Origin: Mycolicibacterium sp. J2
GTDB taxonomy: Bacteria; Actinomycetota; Actinomycetes; Mycobacteriales; Mycobacteriaceae
DNA: 46,780 nt
Assembly: GCF_026240945.1 (NCBI RefSeq)
Contig: NZ_JAPFPY010000036.1
Coordinates: 1 to 46,780 of the forward strand
Reading direction: 5' to 3'
The notes below the pieces were generated by a model. That model ran no database searches and was not told where the DNA came from. It saw only the letters and a list, made by a program, of their open reading frames with translations. Numbering within the stretch: the first letter of the stretch is position 1; each line of letters opens with the position of its first letter. This document shows positions 31,609 to 40,594 of this stretch, piece after piece. The position numbers and the translations under genes were made by a program.

Positions 31609-33780
31609 CTACTTCAGTCCCGCCGCGTCCATTCCGCGCAACTCCTTCTTCAAGTCCTGGATCTCGTCACGGATGCGGGCCGCCAGCTCGAACTGCAGAT
31701 CGCGTGCCGCGGTCATCATCTGCTCGGTGAGGTCCTTGATCAGATCCGCCAGCTCAGCCCGCGGCATGTTGGCGGTGTCGCGGCCCTCGATAATGCCGGC
31801 ACTCACGGCGCGGCCCGGCTCACCCTGGGCCCGGCGCCCCCGGGAGGCGTTGCGCCCGGATCCTCCGACCTGGACGTTCTCGGTATCGTCGGCCTCCCGA
31901 TACACCTGGTCGAGGATGTCGGCGATCTTCTTGCGCAGCGGCTGTGGGTCGATGCCGTGGGCCTCGTTGTAGGCGATCTGCTTGGCGCGGCGGCGCTCCG
32001 TCTCGTCGATCGCCTCCTTCATCGAGTCGGTGATCTTGTCGGCGTACATGTGCACCTCGCCGGACACGTTGCGCGCGGCCCGGCCGATGGTCTGGATCAG
32101 GCTGCGCGGTGACCGCAGGAAGCCCTCCTTGTCGGCGTCGAGGATGGCGACCAACGACACCTCGGGCAGGTCCAGGCCCTCGCGGAGCAGGTTGATGCCG
32201 ACGAGCACGTCGTATTCGCCGAGGCGCAACTGGCGCAGCAACTCCACCCGGCGCAGGGTGTCCACCTCGGAGTGCAGGTAGCGCACCCGGATGCCCATCT
32301 CGAGCAGGTAGTCGGTGAGGTCCTCGGCCATCTTCTTGGTCAGCGTCGTCACCAGCACCCGCTCGTCGCGTTCGGTGCGCAGCCGGATCTCGCCGATGAG
32401 ATCGTCGATCTGCCCCTTGGTCGGCTTGACCCGCACCAGCGGGTCGACCAACCCGGTCGGGCGGATCACCTGCTCGACGAACTCGCCGCCGGCCTGGGCC
32501 ATCTCGTAGTTACCCGGCGTCGCCGACAGGTAGACCGTCTGCCCGATCCGCTCGGCGAACTCCTCCCACGTCAGCGGCCGGTTGTCCACCGCGGACGGCA
32601 GGCGGAACCCGAAATCGACCAAGTTGCGCTTGCGGGACATGTCGCCCTCGTACATGCCGCCGATCTGCGGCACCGTCACGTGCGACTCGTCGATGACGAG
32701 CAGGAAGTCCTCGGGGAAGTAGTCCAGCAGGGTGGCCGGTGCCGACCCGGCGGGGCGACCGTCGATATGCCGCGAGTAGTTCTCGATCCCCGAGCAGAAG
32801 CCGACCTGCTTCATCATCTCGACGTCGTAATTGGTGCGCATCCGCAGCCGCTGCGCCTCCAGCAGCTTGCCCTGCCCCTCCAACTCGGCCAGCCGTTCTT
32901 CGAGTTCGGCCTCAATGGTGGAGATGGCATGCGCCATCCGGTCCGGGCCGGCGACGTAGTGGGTGGCCGGGAAGATCCGCACCGATTCGACCTGGCGCAC
33001 CACGTCACCGGTGAGCGGATGCAGGTAGTACAGCGCCTCCACCTCGTCGCCGAAGAACTCGATGCGGATCGCGAGTTCCTCATAGGACGGGATGATCTCG
33101 ACGGTGTCACCACGCACCCGGAACGATCCCCTGGTGAACGCCACGTCGTTGCGGTCGTACTGCACATCGACCAGCAACCGCAGCAGCCCGTCCCGGGGTA
33201 CTTCGTCACCGACCTTGAGCTCTACCGACCGGTCCAGGTAGGACTGCGGGGTACCGAGGCCGTAGATGCAGGACACCGAGGCGACTACCACGACATCGCG
33301 CCGGGACAGCAGGCTGGACGTCGCCGAGTGCCGCAGCCGCTCGACATCGTCGTTGATGGAGCTGTCCTTCTCGATGTAGGTGTCGGTCTGGGCGATATAC
33401 GCTTCCGGCTGGTAGTAGTCGTAGTACGACACGAAGTATTCGACGGCGTTGTGCGGCAACATCTCCCGCAGCTCGTTGGCGAGCTGCGCGGCCAATGTCT
33501 TGTTGGGCGCCATCACCAGCGTGGGCCGCTGCAGCCGCTCGATGAGCCACGCCGTGGTCGCGGACTTACCGGTGCCGGTGGCACCGAGCAGCACCACGTC
33601 CCGCTCGCCCGCCCTGATGCGGCGTTCCAACTCCTCGATGGCGGCGGGCTGGTCACCGGCGGGCTGATACTCGCTGACCACCTTGAACTCGCCGCCGGCC
33701 CGCACGATGCCATCGACGGCGTCGGCGGCAGGCCGGTACTCCGAATGCGCCAGCACGGGATGTTCGGTAGCGAAAGCCAT
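31609..33780 (-). CDS. uvrB: Excinuclease ABC subunit B
   Basis: A 723-residue nucleotide-excision-repair helicase that receives the lesion from UvrA and recruits UvrC. Walker A GATGTGKS is at residues 66-73. The beta-hairpin region (YVSYYDYYQPEAY type) lies at about 100-120, DESHVTVPQ is the helicase motif II, and QTIGRAARN is motif VI. The C-terminal UVR motif (LIKDLTEQMMTAARDLQFELAARIRDEI) is the UvrC-binding helix pair. The start ATG at 33780 gives MAFATEHP, as in other mycobacterial UvrB. Longer frames overlap the divergent gene. It belongs to the conserved polA-rpsA-coaE-uvrB block. Confidence 0.98.
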   Translation of the reverse strand: MAFATEHPVLAHSEYRPAADAVDGIVRAGGEFKVVSEYQPAGDQPAAIEELERRIRAGERDVVLLGATGTGKSATTAWLIERLQRPTLVMAPNKTLAAQLANELREMLPHNAVEYFVSYYDYYQPEAYIAQTDTYIEKDSSINDDVERLRHSATSSLLSRRDVVVVASVSCIYGLGTPQSYLDRSVELKVGDEVPRDGLLRLLVDVQYDRNDVAFTRGSFRVRGDTVEIIPSYEELAIRIEFFGDEVEALYYLHPLTGDVVRQVESVRIFPATHYVAGPDRMAHAISTIEAELEERLAELEGQGKLLEAQRLRMRTNYDVEMMKQVGFCSGIENYSRHIDGRPAGSAPATLLDYFPEDFLLVIDESHVTVPQIGGMYEGDMSRKRNLVDFGFRLPSAVDNRPLTWEEFAERIGQTVYLSATPGNYEMAQAGGEFVEQVIRPTGLVDPLVRVKPTKGQIDDLIGEIRLRTERDERVLVTTLTKKMAEDLTDYLLEMGIRVRYLHSEVDTLRRVELLRQLRLGEYDVLVGINLLREGLDLPEVSLVAILDADKEGFLRSPRSLIQTIGRAARNVSGEVHMYADKITDSMKEAIDETERRRAKQIAYNEAHGIDPQPLRKKIADILDQVYREADDTENVQVGGSGRNASRGRRAQGEPGRAVSAGIIEGRDTANMPRAELADLIKDLTEQMMTAARDLQFELAARIRDEIQDLKKELRGMDAAGLK

Positions 33781-33839
33781 GCTCACCAGGTTAAGCGCGA
33801 CCACCGACATGTTCATTCCCGCTGGGTTACGGTGACGCC

Positions 33840-34133
33840 GTGCCCGAACCCGCCCGCATCGTGCTGCGCCTGCTCGGCCTGCTGTTGCTGCTCGGCGGAC
33901 TGGCCTGCGCGGTGCTACTGATCTGGCCTGGACCAGCGCAGATCGCCGCATTCCTCGGGTCCGGCTGCGCCTCTGACGACAGCGGCGTCAGCCACCAGTG
34001 CAGTTGGTTGGAAGCCGCCGATCTGGTGTGGACCGGATGCTGGGTGTCGATCGTCATCGGCTTCGTGGTGCGGCTGCTCACCCGCCCCGCCGACAAAGGC
34101 CCCCTGGTGCTGAACCTGCGCAGGTGGCGGTGA
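33840..34133 (+). CDS. Small two-helix membrane protein
   Basis: A 97-residue membrane protein. A GTG start, an N-terminal hydrophobic helix rich in Leu/Gly (VLRLLGLLLLLGGLACAVLL), an extracytoplasmic loop with four cysteine positions (C40, C49 and the pair around helix 2 suggest disulfides), and a second helix (TGCWVSIVIGFVVRLL) are visible. The tail is basic. No known function. It overlaps the DUF402 gene by 4 bases (GTGA), so the two are coupled. Confidence 0.7.
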   Translation: MPEPARIVLRLLGLLLLLGGLACAVLLIWPGPAQIAAFLGSGCASDDSGVSHQCSWLEAADLVWTGCWVSIVIGFVVRLLTRPADKGPLVLNLRRWR

Positions 34134-34639
34134 GTATTCATCCGCCCAAACGCGAGGTCTTCGATGTGCGCGCGGGAACCAACACCGACCCCAAAGGCAT
34201 CGTGCGCGCCGTCGATGTCTACACGGTGCAGCCGTGGGGTTTGTACATGGCGCGGCCGACGCCGGGCCGGCCCCAGTTCCACTATCTGGAGTCCTGGCTG
34301 CTGCCCGAGCTGGACCTGCGGGCCTCGGTGTTCCACTTCAATCCCGGTTACGAGCGCGATCAGGACTTCTACCTGGATGTGGGGCGGTACACCGCCGGCG
34401 CCGATAGCTGGGAGGCCGAAGACCATTATCTGGACCTGGTGGTGCGCACCGGCCGAGACGTCGGCCTGACCGACGTCGACGAGCTGTTCGCCGCGGTCGG
34501 AGCGGGTCTGCTGAGCGCGGACACGGCCGAACGGGCCATCCACACCGCCGTTGCCACGGTGGACGCGCTGGCTCGCCATGACTACGACCTCGGGCAGTGG
34601 CTGCGAGGTCGGGATATGCCGCTGACCTGGCGGGCGTAA
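34130..34639 (+). CDS. DUF402-family protein, Rv1632c positional homologue
   Basis: A 169-residue soluble protein of the DUF402 family. The characteristic YLESWLLPELDLRASVFHF, DQDFYLDVGR and EDHYLDLVV..DVDELF blocks occur between about residues 45 and 130. DUF402 relatives include nucleoside tri/diphosphate phosphatases, and the acidic cluster D-x-D/E in DFYLD and EDHYLD could bind a divalent metal. GTG 34130 is coupled to the upstream membrane-protein gene. Between coaE and uvrB on the opposite strand, as M. tuberculosis Rv1632c is. Enzymatic role inferred only. Confidence 0.75.
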   Translation: MSIHPPKREVFDVRAGTNTDPKGIVRAVDVYTVQPWGLYMARPTPGRPQFHYLESWLLPELDLRASVFHFNPGYERDQDFYLDVGRYTAGADSWEAEDHYLDLVVRTGRDVGLTDVDELFAAVGAGLLSADTAERAIHTAVATVDALARHDYDLGQWLRGRDMPLTWRA

Positions 34640-34650
34640 TGTCTGGCGGT

Positions 34651-35169
34651 ATGAGTGTTACCAGGCGCGCAGGAGTGGCTGGGTTCGCTTCGGCCCTGTC
34701 GGTTGTGGTGCTGAGTGCGGGGCAGCTGCTGCCCGCGGTGGCAACGGCCGACCCGGAGCCCGCACCGCCGCCCCCGCCGACCACGGATCCGGCTCCCCCG
34801 GTGTTGCACAACGTGACCTACAAGGCCAGGGCCGACGGCACCTCACGCGGCGCGGTGGTGGCCTACAAGGCCGACGATCACAACGTCAACAGCGAGCAGC
34901 CGACGCTGCTGCCCGGCCAGACGTTCGAGGTCAACACGGTGCTGGCCGATCCGAAGCTGGCCGGGATGGAGCTGTCCATCCAGTGGCCCTACGGCTCGAA
35001 CCTGCACTGCGAGATCCTGGTGGACGACCAGACCGTGGCAGAGGCCGATCAGTTCATCGCCCCGCGGGTCTTCCGCGTGAAAGATGACCCGCTGTACGGC
35101 ACGCTGCAATGCGGTGCGCCGCTGAACATCACGACACCCGGCCAGGAACCCGTCCCGCCGCCGCAGTAG
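34651..35169 (+). CDS. Secreted hypothetical protein
   Basis: A 172-residue protein. Start ATG 34651 gives an N-terminal signal peptide (basic SVTRRAG, hydrophobic FASALSVVVLSAGQLLPAVATA, cleavage near ATADP, residue 33). A proline-rich spacer (PEPAPPPPPTTDPAPP) leads into a beta-rich domain of about 110 residues, with two cysteines (one near 113, in LHCEIL, and one near 152, in LQCGAP) that probably form a disulfide. I recognise it as the type of small secreted mycobacterial protein of unknown function. It ends 4 bp before the coaE stop on the other strand. Confidence 0.8.
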   Translation: MSVTRRAGVAGFASALSVVVLSAGQLLPAVATADPEPAPPPPPTTDPAPPVLHNVTYKARADGTSRGAVVAYKADDHNVNSEQPTLLPGQTFEVNTVLADPKLAGMELSIQWPYGSNLHCEILVDDQTVAEADQFIAPRVFRVKDDPLYGTLQCGAPLNITTPGQEPVPPPQ

Positions 35170-35173
35170 CTGC

Positions 35174-36337
35174 TCAGGGCCGCCAGCCGGTGCCCTCGGC
35201 CCAGAGTTGCGCGCGCCGATAGTTGTCCAAGAACCACGGCTCCTTGGCGACGGCGTAGTCCGGGGCGGCCAATGCCGCGTGCTTGGCCGCCAAATAGTCG
35301 GCGCGCACACCGGGATTGGCGCGCAGCCAGGCGACGAACAACAGCGCGAACCGCTGGTTGGGCCAGCCTTCCACCCGGACGTGCACATGGGTGGGCCGGC
35401 CCGGATCCGCCGACGCGTGGAACCGCTTGTGCCACAACGACGGATCGTCGCCGTGCACCGTGTCACCGGTGATCGCCGGAACCCGCGGATAGCCGGCCGC
35501 CAGTAATGCGCCGGCAAGCTCGTCGGCCACGTCCAGGCCTGGCACGGTGATCTGGATGTCGATGACATCCTTGCCGTCCATGCCCGGTACCGCGGTGGAG
35601 CCGATGTGGTCGATGCGCACCGCGCGGTGCCCGCAGGCGGTGTTGAGCCGGGCGATGATGCGCTGCGCCTGCTCGGCCCAGCCCGGGTCGTAGGTGACCA
35701 CCGACGGATCCCGGCGCGCCGGAATGCCGGCCTTGAGGTTGTGCGCGAACGGCATGATGCGTTCGTGCCACAACCAGCGTGCCTTCTCCACCAGGTCTGC
35801 CGGAGAGCCCGAATTGTCCAGCCACACATCGGCGACCGCCCGACGCTGTTCCTCGGTGGCCTGCGCGGCGATGCGGGCCCGGGCATCGGCCTCAGTGAAA
35901 CCGCGGTGTTCGATGAGCCGCTTGACCCTCAGCTCGGGGTCCGCGTGCACCACGACCACCAACGGGAACATCGGCGCCATGTGTGATTCCACCAGCAGCG
36001 GGATGTCCTCGACGACGACGGCGTCGGTGCCAGCCGCCTCGATCAACTCGGAACGGCGATGCGCAACCAGCGGATGCACGATGCCGTTGAGGGTTTGGCG
36101 CTTGTCCTCGTCGCTGAACGCGACCGCCGCCAAGGCCGGCCGGTTCAGCGCGCCGTCGGCCTGCAAGATGCTGTCCCCGAACGCCTCGACCAGCCGGGCC
36201 AGCCCTTCGGTTCCCGGCTCGACGACCTCGCGGGAGATGACGTCACCGTCGACGATGATCCCGCCCAGTTCACTGAACGTCGAGGACACCGTCGACTTGC
36301 CCGCACCGATCCCGCCGGTCAACCCAATCCGCAACAC
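35174..36337 (-). CDS. coaE: Dephospho-CoA kinase fused to UPF0157/GrpB domain
   Basis: A 387-residue two-domain protein. The N-terminal kinase (about 1-195) carries the P-loop G8-GIGAGKST16 and the CoaE substrate segment VDGDVISREVVEPG. It adds the 3'-phosphate to dephospho-CoA as the last step of CoA synthesis. The C-terminal domain (about 210-387) is UPF0157/GrpB, a nucleotidyltransferase-like fold with IDHIGSTAVPGMDGKDVIDIQI. The fusion is normal for mycobacteria (M. tuberculosis Rv1631). The role of the second domain is unclear, possibly folding or regulation of the kinase. Confidence 0.96.
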   Translation of the reverse strand: MLRIGLTGGIGAGKSTVSSTFSELGGIIVDGDVISREVVEPGTEGLARLVEAFGDSILQADGALNRPALAAVAFSDEDKRQTLNGIVHPLVAHRRSELIEAAGTDAVVVEDIPLLVESHMAPMFPLVVVVHADPELRVKRLIEHRGFTEADARARIAAQATEEQRRAVADVWLDNSGSPADLVEKARWLWHERIMPFAHNLKAGIPARRDPSVVTYDPGWAEQAQRIIARLNTACGHRAVRIDHIGSTAVPGMDGKDVIDIQITVPGLDVADELAGALLAAGYPRVPAITGDTVHGDDPSLWHKRFHASADPGRPTHVHVRVEGWPNQRFALLFVAWLRANPGVRADYLAAKHAALAAPDYAVAKEPWFLDNYRRAQLWAEGTGWRP

Positions 36338-36366
36338 CGCACCAGTCTGTCAGGCCCGCTCCCGGC

Positions 36367-37602
36367 TCAGCCGGCCACGCCCGTCAGTTCGACGGTGGGG
36401 TGCGCCAACTGGGTCTGGGCGACGATCGCGCCGTCGGCGAGATCCACCGCCACCAGCCGTCGGGCATCCGGATCGCTGACATAGGCGATGCCGTCCTGGA
36501 TGTGCAGGTTGGGCATGGGCGATTGCCACGCGTCGGGCTCGGTCCATGCGCCGATGGCGGGAAGATGCGCGGTGCGCTGGCCCGTCACCGGATCGAAGAC
36601 GTGCAGATGTCCGTCGGTGCCCAGGATGACGGCCTCCCCCGCGGATCCGCGATCCAGGGACCGGAAGCTGTAGCTGGCGTCGATGGGCACCACCCGCAGC
36701 GCTCCGGTCGTGGTGTCGGTGAGGGTGAACCGGCGGGGACGCTCCAATTCGGCGTCTGGGTCGGTCTTGTAGTCGCCGAGCACCACCGGCGACGCGTCGC
36801 TGCCGGCCTGATTGCCGATCCGGCCGTAGGGGTCGGGGCTGGCCGCCTTGCGGATGTCGTTGCCGCGCACGATGAGGATGCCGTCCTGGCAGCCGAAGGT
36901 CAGGGCTCCGCCCGCTGCGGCGGCCTCACCGTGCAGGCCCGGGCACTTCTCATTGGTCGCCACGGGCACACCAGTACCGTCGAGAATGACCGCACCGGAA
37001 CGGGTTTCGTCATCGCCGACGCTGAGGACGGTAGTGCCGTCGGCGCGGGCCACGGCGACGCCGTGATGCGGTGTGGTGACGGTGGCGCTGCGGGCGGCGG
37101 TGTCGCCCTTGAGCAGCTTCGCCGGGTCCACCACGTCGACGGCGCCGGTGCCGTCGCTGAACAGGGTGAGCATGGCGTCGTGCGCCACGACATGGCCGGG
37201 TTCGGCGCCGCCGAAGCGGATATCGGTCAGCTTCGGCGGCGCGGTGTAGTGGTGGCCGTGGTCTCCGTGCCGGTCGGTCCAGGTGCCCAGGTCGAGGACG
37301 GCGAAACCGTCGGACTGCGAAACCAGGACGTGGCGGCCGTTGGCGGCGGAGTTGAGCCGCACAAACCCCTCCACCGGGATATCGGCGACCTGGCGCAGGG
37401 TTTCGGCGTCGAGGACCAGCACGCCACCGTCGTAACTCAACGCCAAACGTGGTGTGGGTGAGGCCTGTTCGGTGGGCTTGACCGACGTGGCGGGCGCGGC
37501 CGGCTGCGGCGACATGGTGGCGCTGGGACCGTCGGGCTTACCGCAGCCGGCGGCAATCAGCGAAACGGACAGCGCGGCAAGAACTCGCATCGGCGTCGGC
37601 AT
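36367..37602 (-). CDS. AztD-like zinc metallochaperone (probable lipoprotein)
   Basis: A 411-residue exported protein. The N-terminus (MRVLAALSVSLIAAGC) reads as a signal peptide with a near-lipobox ending in C20, so it is probably lipid-anchored. A low-complexity Pro/Thr/Ser linker precedes a beta-propeller domain. The segment DRHGDHGHHYTAPPKLTDIRF carries the histidine-rich zinc site of AztD, a periplasmic chaperone that passes zinc to the AztC solute-binding protein of a zinc ABC importer. No aztABC genes are in the window. It is preceded by a Zur-like box 20 bases before the ATG, supporting a role in zinc starvation. It sits between coaE and rpsA. Confidence 0.83.
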   Translation of the reverse strand: MPTPMRVLAALSVSLIAAGCGKPDGPSATMSPQPAAPATSVKPTEQASPTPRLALSYDGGVLVLDAETLRQVADIPVEGFVRLNSAANGRHVLVSQSDGFAVLDLGTWTDRHGDHGHHYTAPPKLTDIRFGGAEPGHVVAHDAMLTLFSDGTGAVDVVDPAKLLKGDTAARSATVTTPHHGVAVARADGTTVLSVGDDETRSGAVILDGTGVPVATNEKCPGLHGEAAAAGGALTFGCQDGILIVRGNDIRKAASPDPYGRIGNQAGSDASPVVLGDYKTDPDAELERPRRFTLTDTTTGALRVVPIDASYSFRSLDRGSAGEAVILGTDGHLHVFDPVTGQRTAHLPAIGAWTEPDAWQSPMPNLHIQDGIAYVSDPDARRLVAVDLADGAIVAQTQLAHPTVELTGVAG

Positions 37603-37622
37603 GACGGCGAGTCAAACAGTTG

Positions 37623-37639
37623 TTGAAAATGATTGTCAA
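37623..37639. promoter_or_regulatory. Zur-like box ahead of AztD-like gene
   Basis: TTGAAAATGATTGTCAA is a 17-base near-perfect palindrome (one mismatched pair). It matches the AT-rich TGAAAATGATT-type Zur (zinc uptake repressor) site used by mycobacteria, and stands out in this GC-rich genome. It lies 21-37 bases before the AztD-like ATG, where bound Zur would block transcription. Confidence 0.75.
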
Positions 37640-37664
37640 AAAGCGATATGTGCATGTGCCGCAA

Positions 37665-37704
37665 CGAAAAACTCCCCGGCTGAAACCAGCCGGGGAGTTT
37701 TTCG
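37665..37704. terminator. Perfect bidirectional-looking terminator after rpsA
   Basis: An 18-bp perfect stem (arms 37665-37682 and 37687-37704, ends CGAAAAACTCC and GGAGTTTTTCG) with a 4-base AAAC loop lies 10 bases past the rpsA stop. The five-base A and T runs at the stem ends make it able to terminate in both directions. Confidence 0.92.
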
Positions 37705-37714
37705 TGCAGAACTG

Positions 37715-39163
37715 TTACGCGTTGCCCGCGAGCTTCTCGCGCAGCGCGGCGAGCTGGGCGTCGCTGGCCAGCGAGCCACCAGCGGACTCCTCCGAGCGAC
37801 CGTTCGACGAGGACGACGAAGACGTCGGACGGGCGGCCTCTTCGGCCTCCGCAGCGGCGAACTTCTCCATCTGCGCGGTGTGCATCTTGTGGCGACGCTC
37901 GGCCTCGGCGTACCGGGCTTCCCACTCGGTGCGCTGCTTGTCGAAGCCTTCGAGCCACTCGTTGGTGTCGGCGTCGAAGCCCTCGGGGAAGATGTAGTTC
38001 CCCTGCTCGTCGTAGCTGTCGGCCATGCCGTACTTCGACGGGTCGAACTCCTCGGTGTAGTCCTCGTTGGCCTGCTTGAGGCTCAGCGAGATCCGACGAC
38101 GCTCCAGGTCGATGTCGATGACCTTGACCATCGCGTCGTCGCCGACCTGAACCACCTGGTCCGGGACCTCGACGTGGCGCTCGGACAGCTCCGAGATGTG
38201 CACCAGGCCCTCGATGCCCTCCTCGACGCGGACGAACGCACCGAAGGGCACCAGCTTGGTGACCTTGCCCGGCACGATCTGGCCGATGGCGTGGGTGCGG
38301 GCGAAGTGGCGCCACGGGTCTTCCTGGGTCGCCTTGAGCGACAGCGAAACCCGCTCGCGGTCCATGTCGACGTCGAGCACCTCGACGGTGACCTCGTCGC
38401 CCACCTGAACCACCTCGGACGGGTGATCGATGTGCTTCCACGACAGCTCGGAGACGTGCACCAGGCCGTCCACACCGCCGAGATCGACGAACGCGCCGAA
38501 GTTGACGATCGAGGAGACGACACCCTTGCGGATGGCGCCCTTGGTGAGCTGGTTGAGGAACTCGCTGCGGACCTCGGACTGCGTCTGCTCCAGCCAGGCA
38601 CGGCGGGACAGGACCACGTTGTTGCGGTTCTTGTCCAGCTCGATGATCTTGGCCTCGATCTCCTTGCCGATGTACGGCTGCAGATCGCGGACGCGGCGCA
38701 TCTCGACCAGCGACGCGGGCAGGAAGCCGCGCAGGCCGATGTCGAGGATCAGGCCGCCCTTGACGACCTCGATGACGGTGCCCTTGACGGCCTCGTCCTT
38801 CTCCTTGAGCTCCTCGATGGTGCCCCAGGCGCGCTCGTACTGCGCACGCTTCTTGGAGAGGATCAGACGGCCTTCCTTGTCCTCCTTGGTGAGGACCAGG
38901 GCTTCGACCTCATCGCCCACGGAAACGACCTCATTGGGGTCGACGTCGTGCTTGATGGAAAGTTCGCGGGAAGGAATGACACCTTCGGTCTTGTAACCGA
39001 TGTCGAGCAAGACCTCGTCGCGGTCCACCTTGACGATGGTCCCTTCGACGATGTCGCCATCGTTGAAGTATTTGATGGTCTTGTCGATGGCGGCGAGGAA
39101 GTCTTCCGCGGAGCCGATGTCGTTGACGGCTACCTGCGGGGACGTGACGGAGGGACTTGGCAT
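37715..39163 (-). CDS. rpsA: 30S ribosomal protein S1
   Basis: A 482-residue ribosomal protein with four S1/OB-fold RNA-binding repeats (about residues 33-103, 118-187, 205-275 and 290-360, each with the VVxIVNFGAFVDLGG- or GLVHVSELS-type motif). An acidic, then Ser/Ala-rich tail ends LAALREKLAGNA. S1 helps load mRNA onto the 30S subunit and is also linked to trans-translation. The length equals that of other mycobacterial RpsA, and the start ATG 39163 gives the family N-terminus MPSPSVTSPQ. Transcribed alone, ending in a strong terminator, with polA upstream on the same strand. Confidence 0.98.
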   Translation of the reverse strand: MPSPSVTSPQVAVNDIGSAEDFLAAIDKTIKYFNDGDIVEGTIVKVDRDEVLLDIGYKTEGVIPSRELSIKHDVDPNEVVSVGDEVEALVLTKEDKEGRLILSKKRAQYERAWGTIEELKEKDEAVKGTVIEVVKGGLILDIGLRGFLPASLVEMRRVRDLQPYIGKEIEAKIIELDKNRNNVVLSRRAWLEQTQSEVRSEFLNQLTKGAIRKGVVSSIVNFGAFVDLGGVDGLVHVSELSWKHIDHPSEVVQVGDEVTVEVLDVDMDRERVSLSLKATQEDPWRHFARTHAIGQIVPGKVTKLVPFGAFVRVEEGIEGLVHISELSERHVEVPDQVVQVGDDAMVKVIDIDLERRRISLSLKQANEDYTEEFDPSKYGMADSYDEQGNYIFPEGFDADTNEWLEGFDKQRTEWEARYAEAERRHKMHTAQMEKFAAAEAEEAARPTSSSSSSNGRSEESAGGSLASDAQLAALREKLAGNA

Positions 39164-39312
39164 GTGGTGGGTTGCTCCGGACAGGTTTAATCGTAGGGAC
39201 AGATGATGATTTTTGTGTTCCTGCGACGTCCACCGAACCGACGAACACACAGGTACTTCCAAAGCGTACTCGACCGGGTGCACGCTGGCCAAACCCGGTT
39301 AGCCTGCTGAGC

Positions 39313-40470
39313 GTGCACCCATCCCATCTGCCGCACCCGCCGATACCGCCGTGGCCCCGCCGAGCCCGTGCCGTCGGCGCACCACTGGCGGTACTGATCG
39401 GCCTCGGCACCATCACCGGCCTGCTGATCATCCTGTTGACGCTGACCAACCCTGTCGGCACCGCAATCGGTTTCGTGCTGTCCACCGCGGCGATCACCGT
39501 CGTGGTGCTGAGCTATCTGTGGCTGGACCGCTGGGAGCCCGAGCCGACCCGGCTGCTGCAGTTGGCGTTCATCTGGGGTGCCTCCCTGGCGATCGTGGTC
39601 TCGCTGATCTTCGAGCTGTGGGCCGACGCGGCGCTCACCCCCATCGCCGGCCTGCCGGAGGGCTTCGAGTCCACCGCGATCCGCGCCCCGCTCATCGAGG
39701 AAGCCGCCAAGGGCCTGTTCCTGCTGGTGATGATGACCGGGCGGCGCCGCAACGAGCTGAACTCCCTGACCGACTGCCTGGTGTACGCCGGTCTGGTCGG
39801 CGCCGGTTTCGCCTGGCTGGAGGACATCCTCTACATCGCCAACGGTGAATCCGTGGCCCATTCGCTGGTGACGGCCGCGCTGCGCCTGGTGATGGCCCCG
39901 TTTGCACATTCGCTGTTCACCACGTTCACCGGCATCGGGGTGTACTTCGCGCTGCGACAGCGCGGAACGATCGGCAAGGTGGCCTGCATCGCCGTGGGCT
40001 ACGGCGCCGCCGTGGTCATGCACATGCTGTGGAATGGGTCGTCACTGCTGGGCGTCGAAACCTACTTCGCGGTGTACGTGCTGTGGATGGTGCCGATTTT
40101 CGGGCTGGGGATCGCGCTCGGGGTGTACAGCCGCCGCCGCGAACAGCGGGTGGTGGCCGAGAAGCTGCCGGGGATGGTGGCCGCCGGCCTGATCACCGCC
40201 AACGAGGCCACCTGGCTCGGGTCCTTGCGCAGCCGCAAGCAGGCGATCGCCGAGGTCACCCGCCACCACGGCAAGCCGGCCGGCCGGAACGTGCGGGATT
40301 TCGCTGCCCAGGTGGTGGAACTGGCCTTCGTCCGGGACCGGATCGACCGCGGCTTCGGGGATGCCCGGGTGCAGGCACTGCTCAACGAAGAGGCCTACTG
40401 GGTGCACGGCGCCCGAGCCTCGGCACCCGCTCTGGGCTGGCTGACCCACTACCGCGCGCCGCTGCCCTGA
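39313..40470 (+). CDS. PrsW-family intramembrane protease-like protein
   Basis: A 385-residue protein with a cytoplasmic Pro-rich N-terminus, about eight hydrophobic segments to residue 275, and a soluble C-terminal region of about 105 residues. PrsW/CAAX-type protease motifs are present: E129-E130-AAK in helix 4, the FAWLED motif (E170) in the next helix, and a later His-containing helix (VMHMLWNG). In Bacillus, PrsW cleaves an anti-sigma factor, so this protein may similarly release an anti-sigma or process membrane proteins. The GTG at 39313 is preferred over upstream frames. Convergent with polA across the 29-bp repeats. Confidence 0.82.
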   Translation: MHPSHLPHPPIPPWPRRARAVGAPLAVLIGLGTITGLLIILLTLTNPVGTAIGFVLSTAAITVVVLSYLWLDRWEPEPTRLLQLAFIWGASLAIVVSLIFELWADAALTPIAGLPEGFESTAIRAPLIEEAAKGLFLLVMMTGRRRNELNSLTDCLVYAGLVGAGFAWLEDILYIANGESVAHSLVTAALRLVMAPFAHSLFTTFTGIGVYFALRQRGTIGKVACIAVGYGAAVVMHMLWNGSSLLGVETYFAVYVLWMVPIFGLGIALGVYSRRREQRVVAEKLPGMVAAGLITANEATWLGSLRSRKQAIAEVTRHHGKPAGRNVRDFAAQVVELAFVRDRIDRGFGDARVQALLNEEAYWVHGARASAPALGWLTHYRAPLP

Positions 40471-40478
40471 CGCGGTGA

Positions 40479-40594
40479 TGCGCCACCACATCGATACGCG
40501 GCGCTAGTGCGCCACCACATCGACGCGCGGCGCTAGTGCGCCACCACATCGACGCGCGGCGCTAGTGCGCCACCACATCGACGCGCGGCGCTAG
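40479..40594. repeat. Four 29-bp tandem repeats overlapping the polA stop
   Basis: Four direct copies of a 29-base unit beginning TGCGCCACCACATCGA and ending CGCGGCGCTAG (40479-40507, 40508-40536, 40537-40565, 40566-40594), followed by a partial TGCGCC. Copy 1 has a two-base variant (GATACG for GACGCG). Every junction creates GGCGC-TAGT-GCGCC, a small hairpin. Copy 4 contains the polA stop codon (TAG on the minus strand). This is a VNTR-like locus between convergent genes. Confidence 0.93.

Noticed and set aside
37454..39190. 578-codon plus-strand frame opposite rpsA
   Set aside because: Leu/Asp/Val-rich mirror of the S1 repeats; rpsA is certain.
40479..40594. CRISPR array
   Set aside because: The 29-bp units are directly adjacent with no spacers and one contains the polA stop; it is a tandem repeat.
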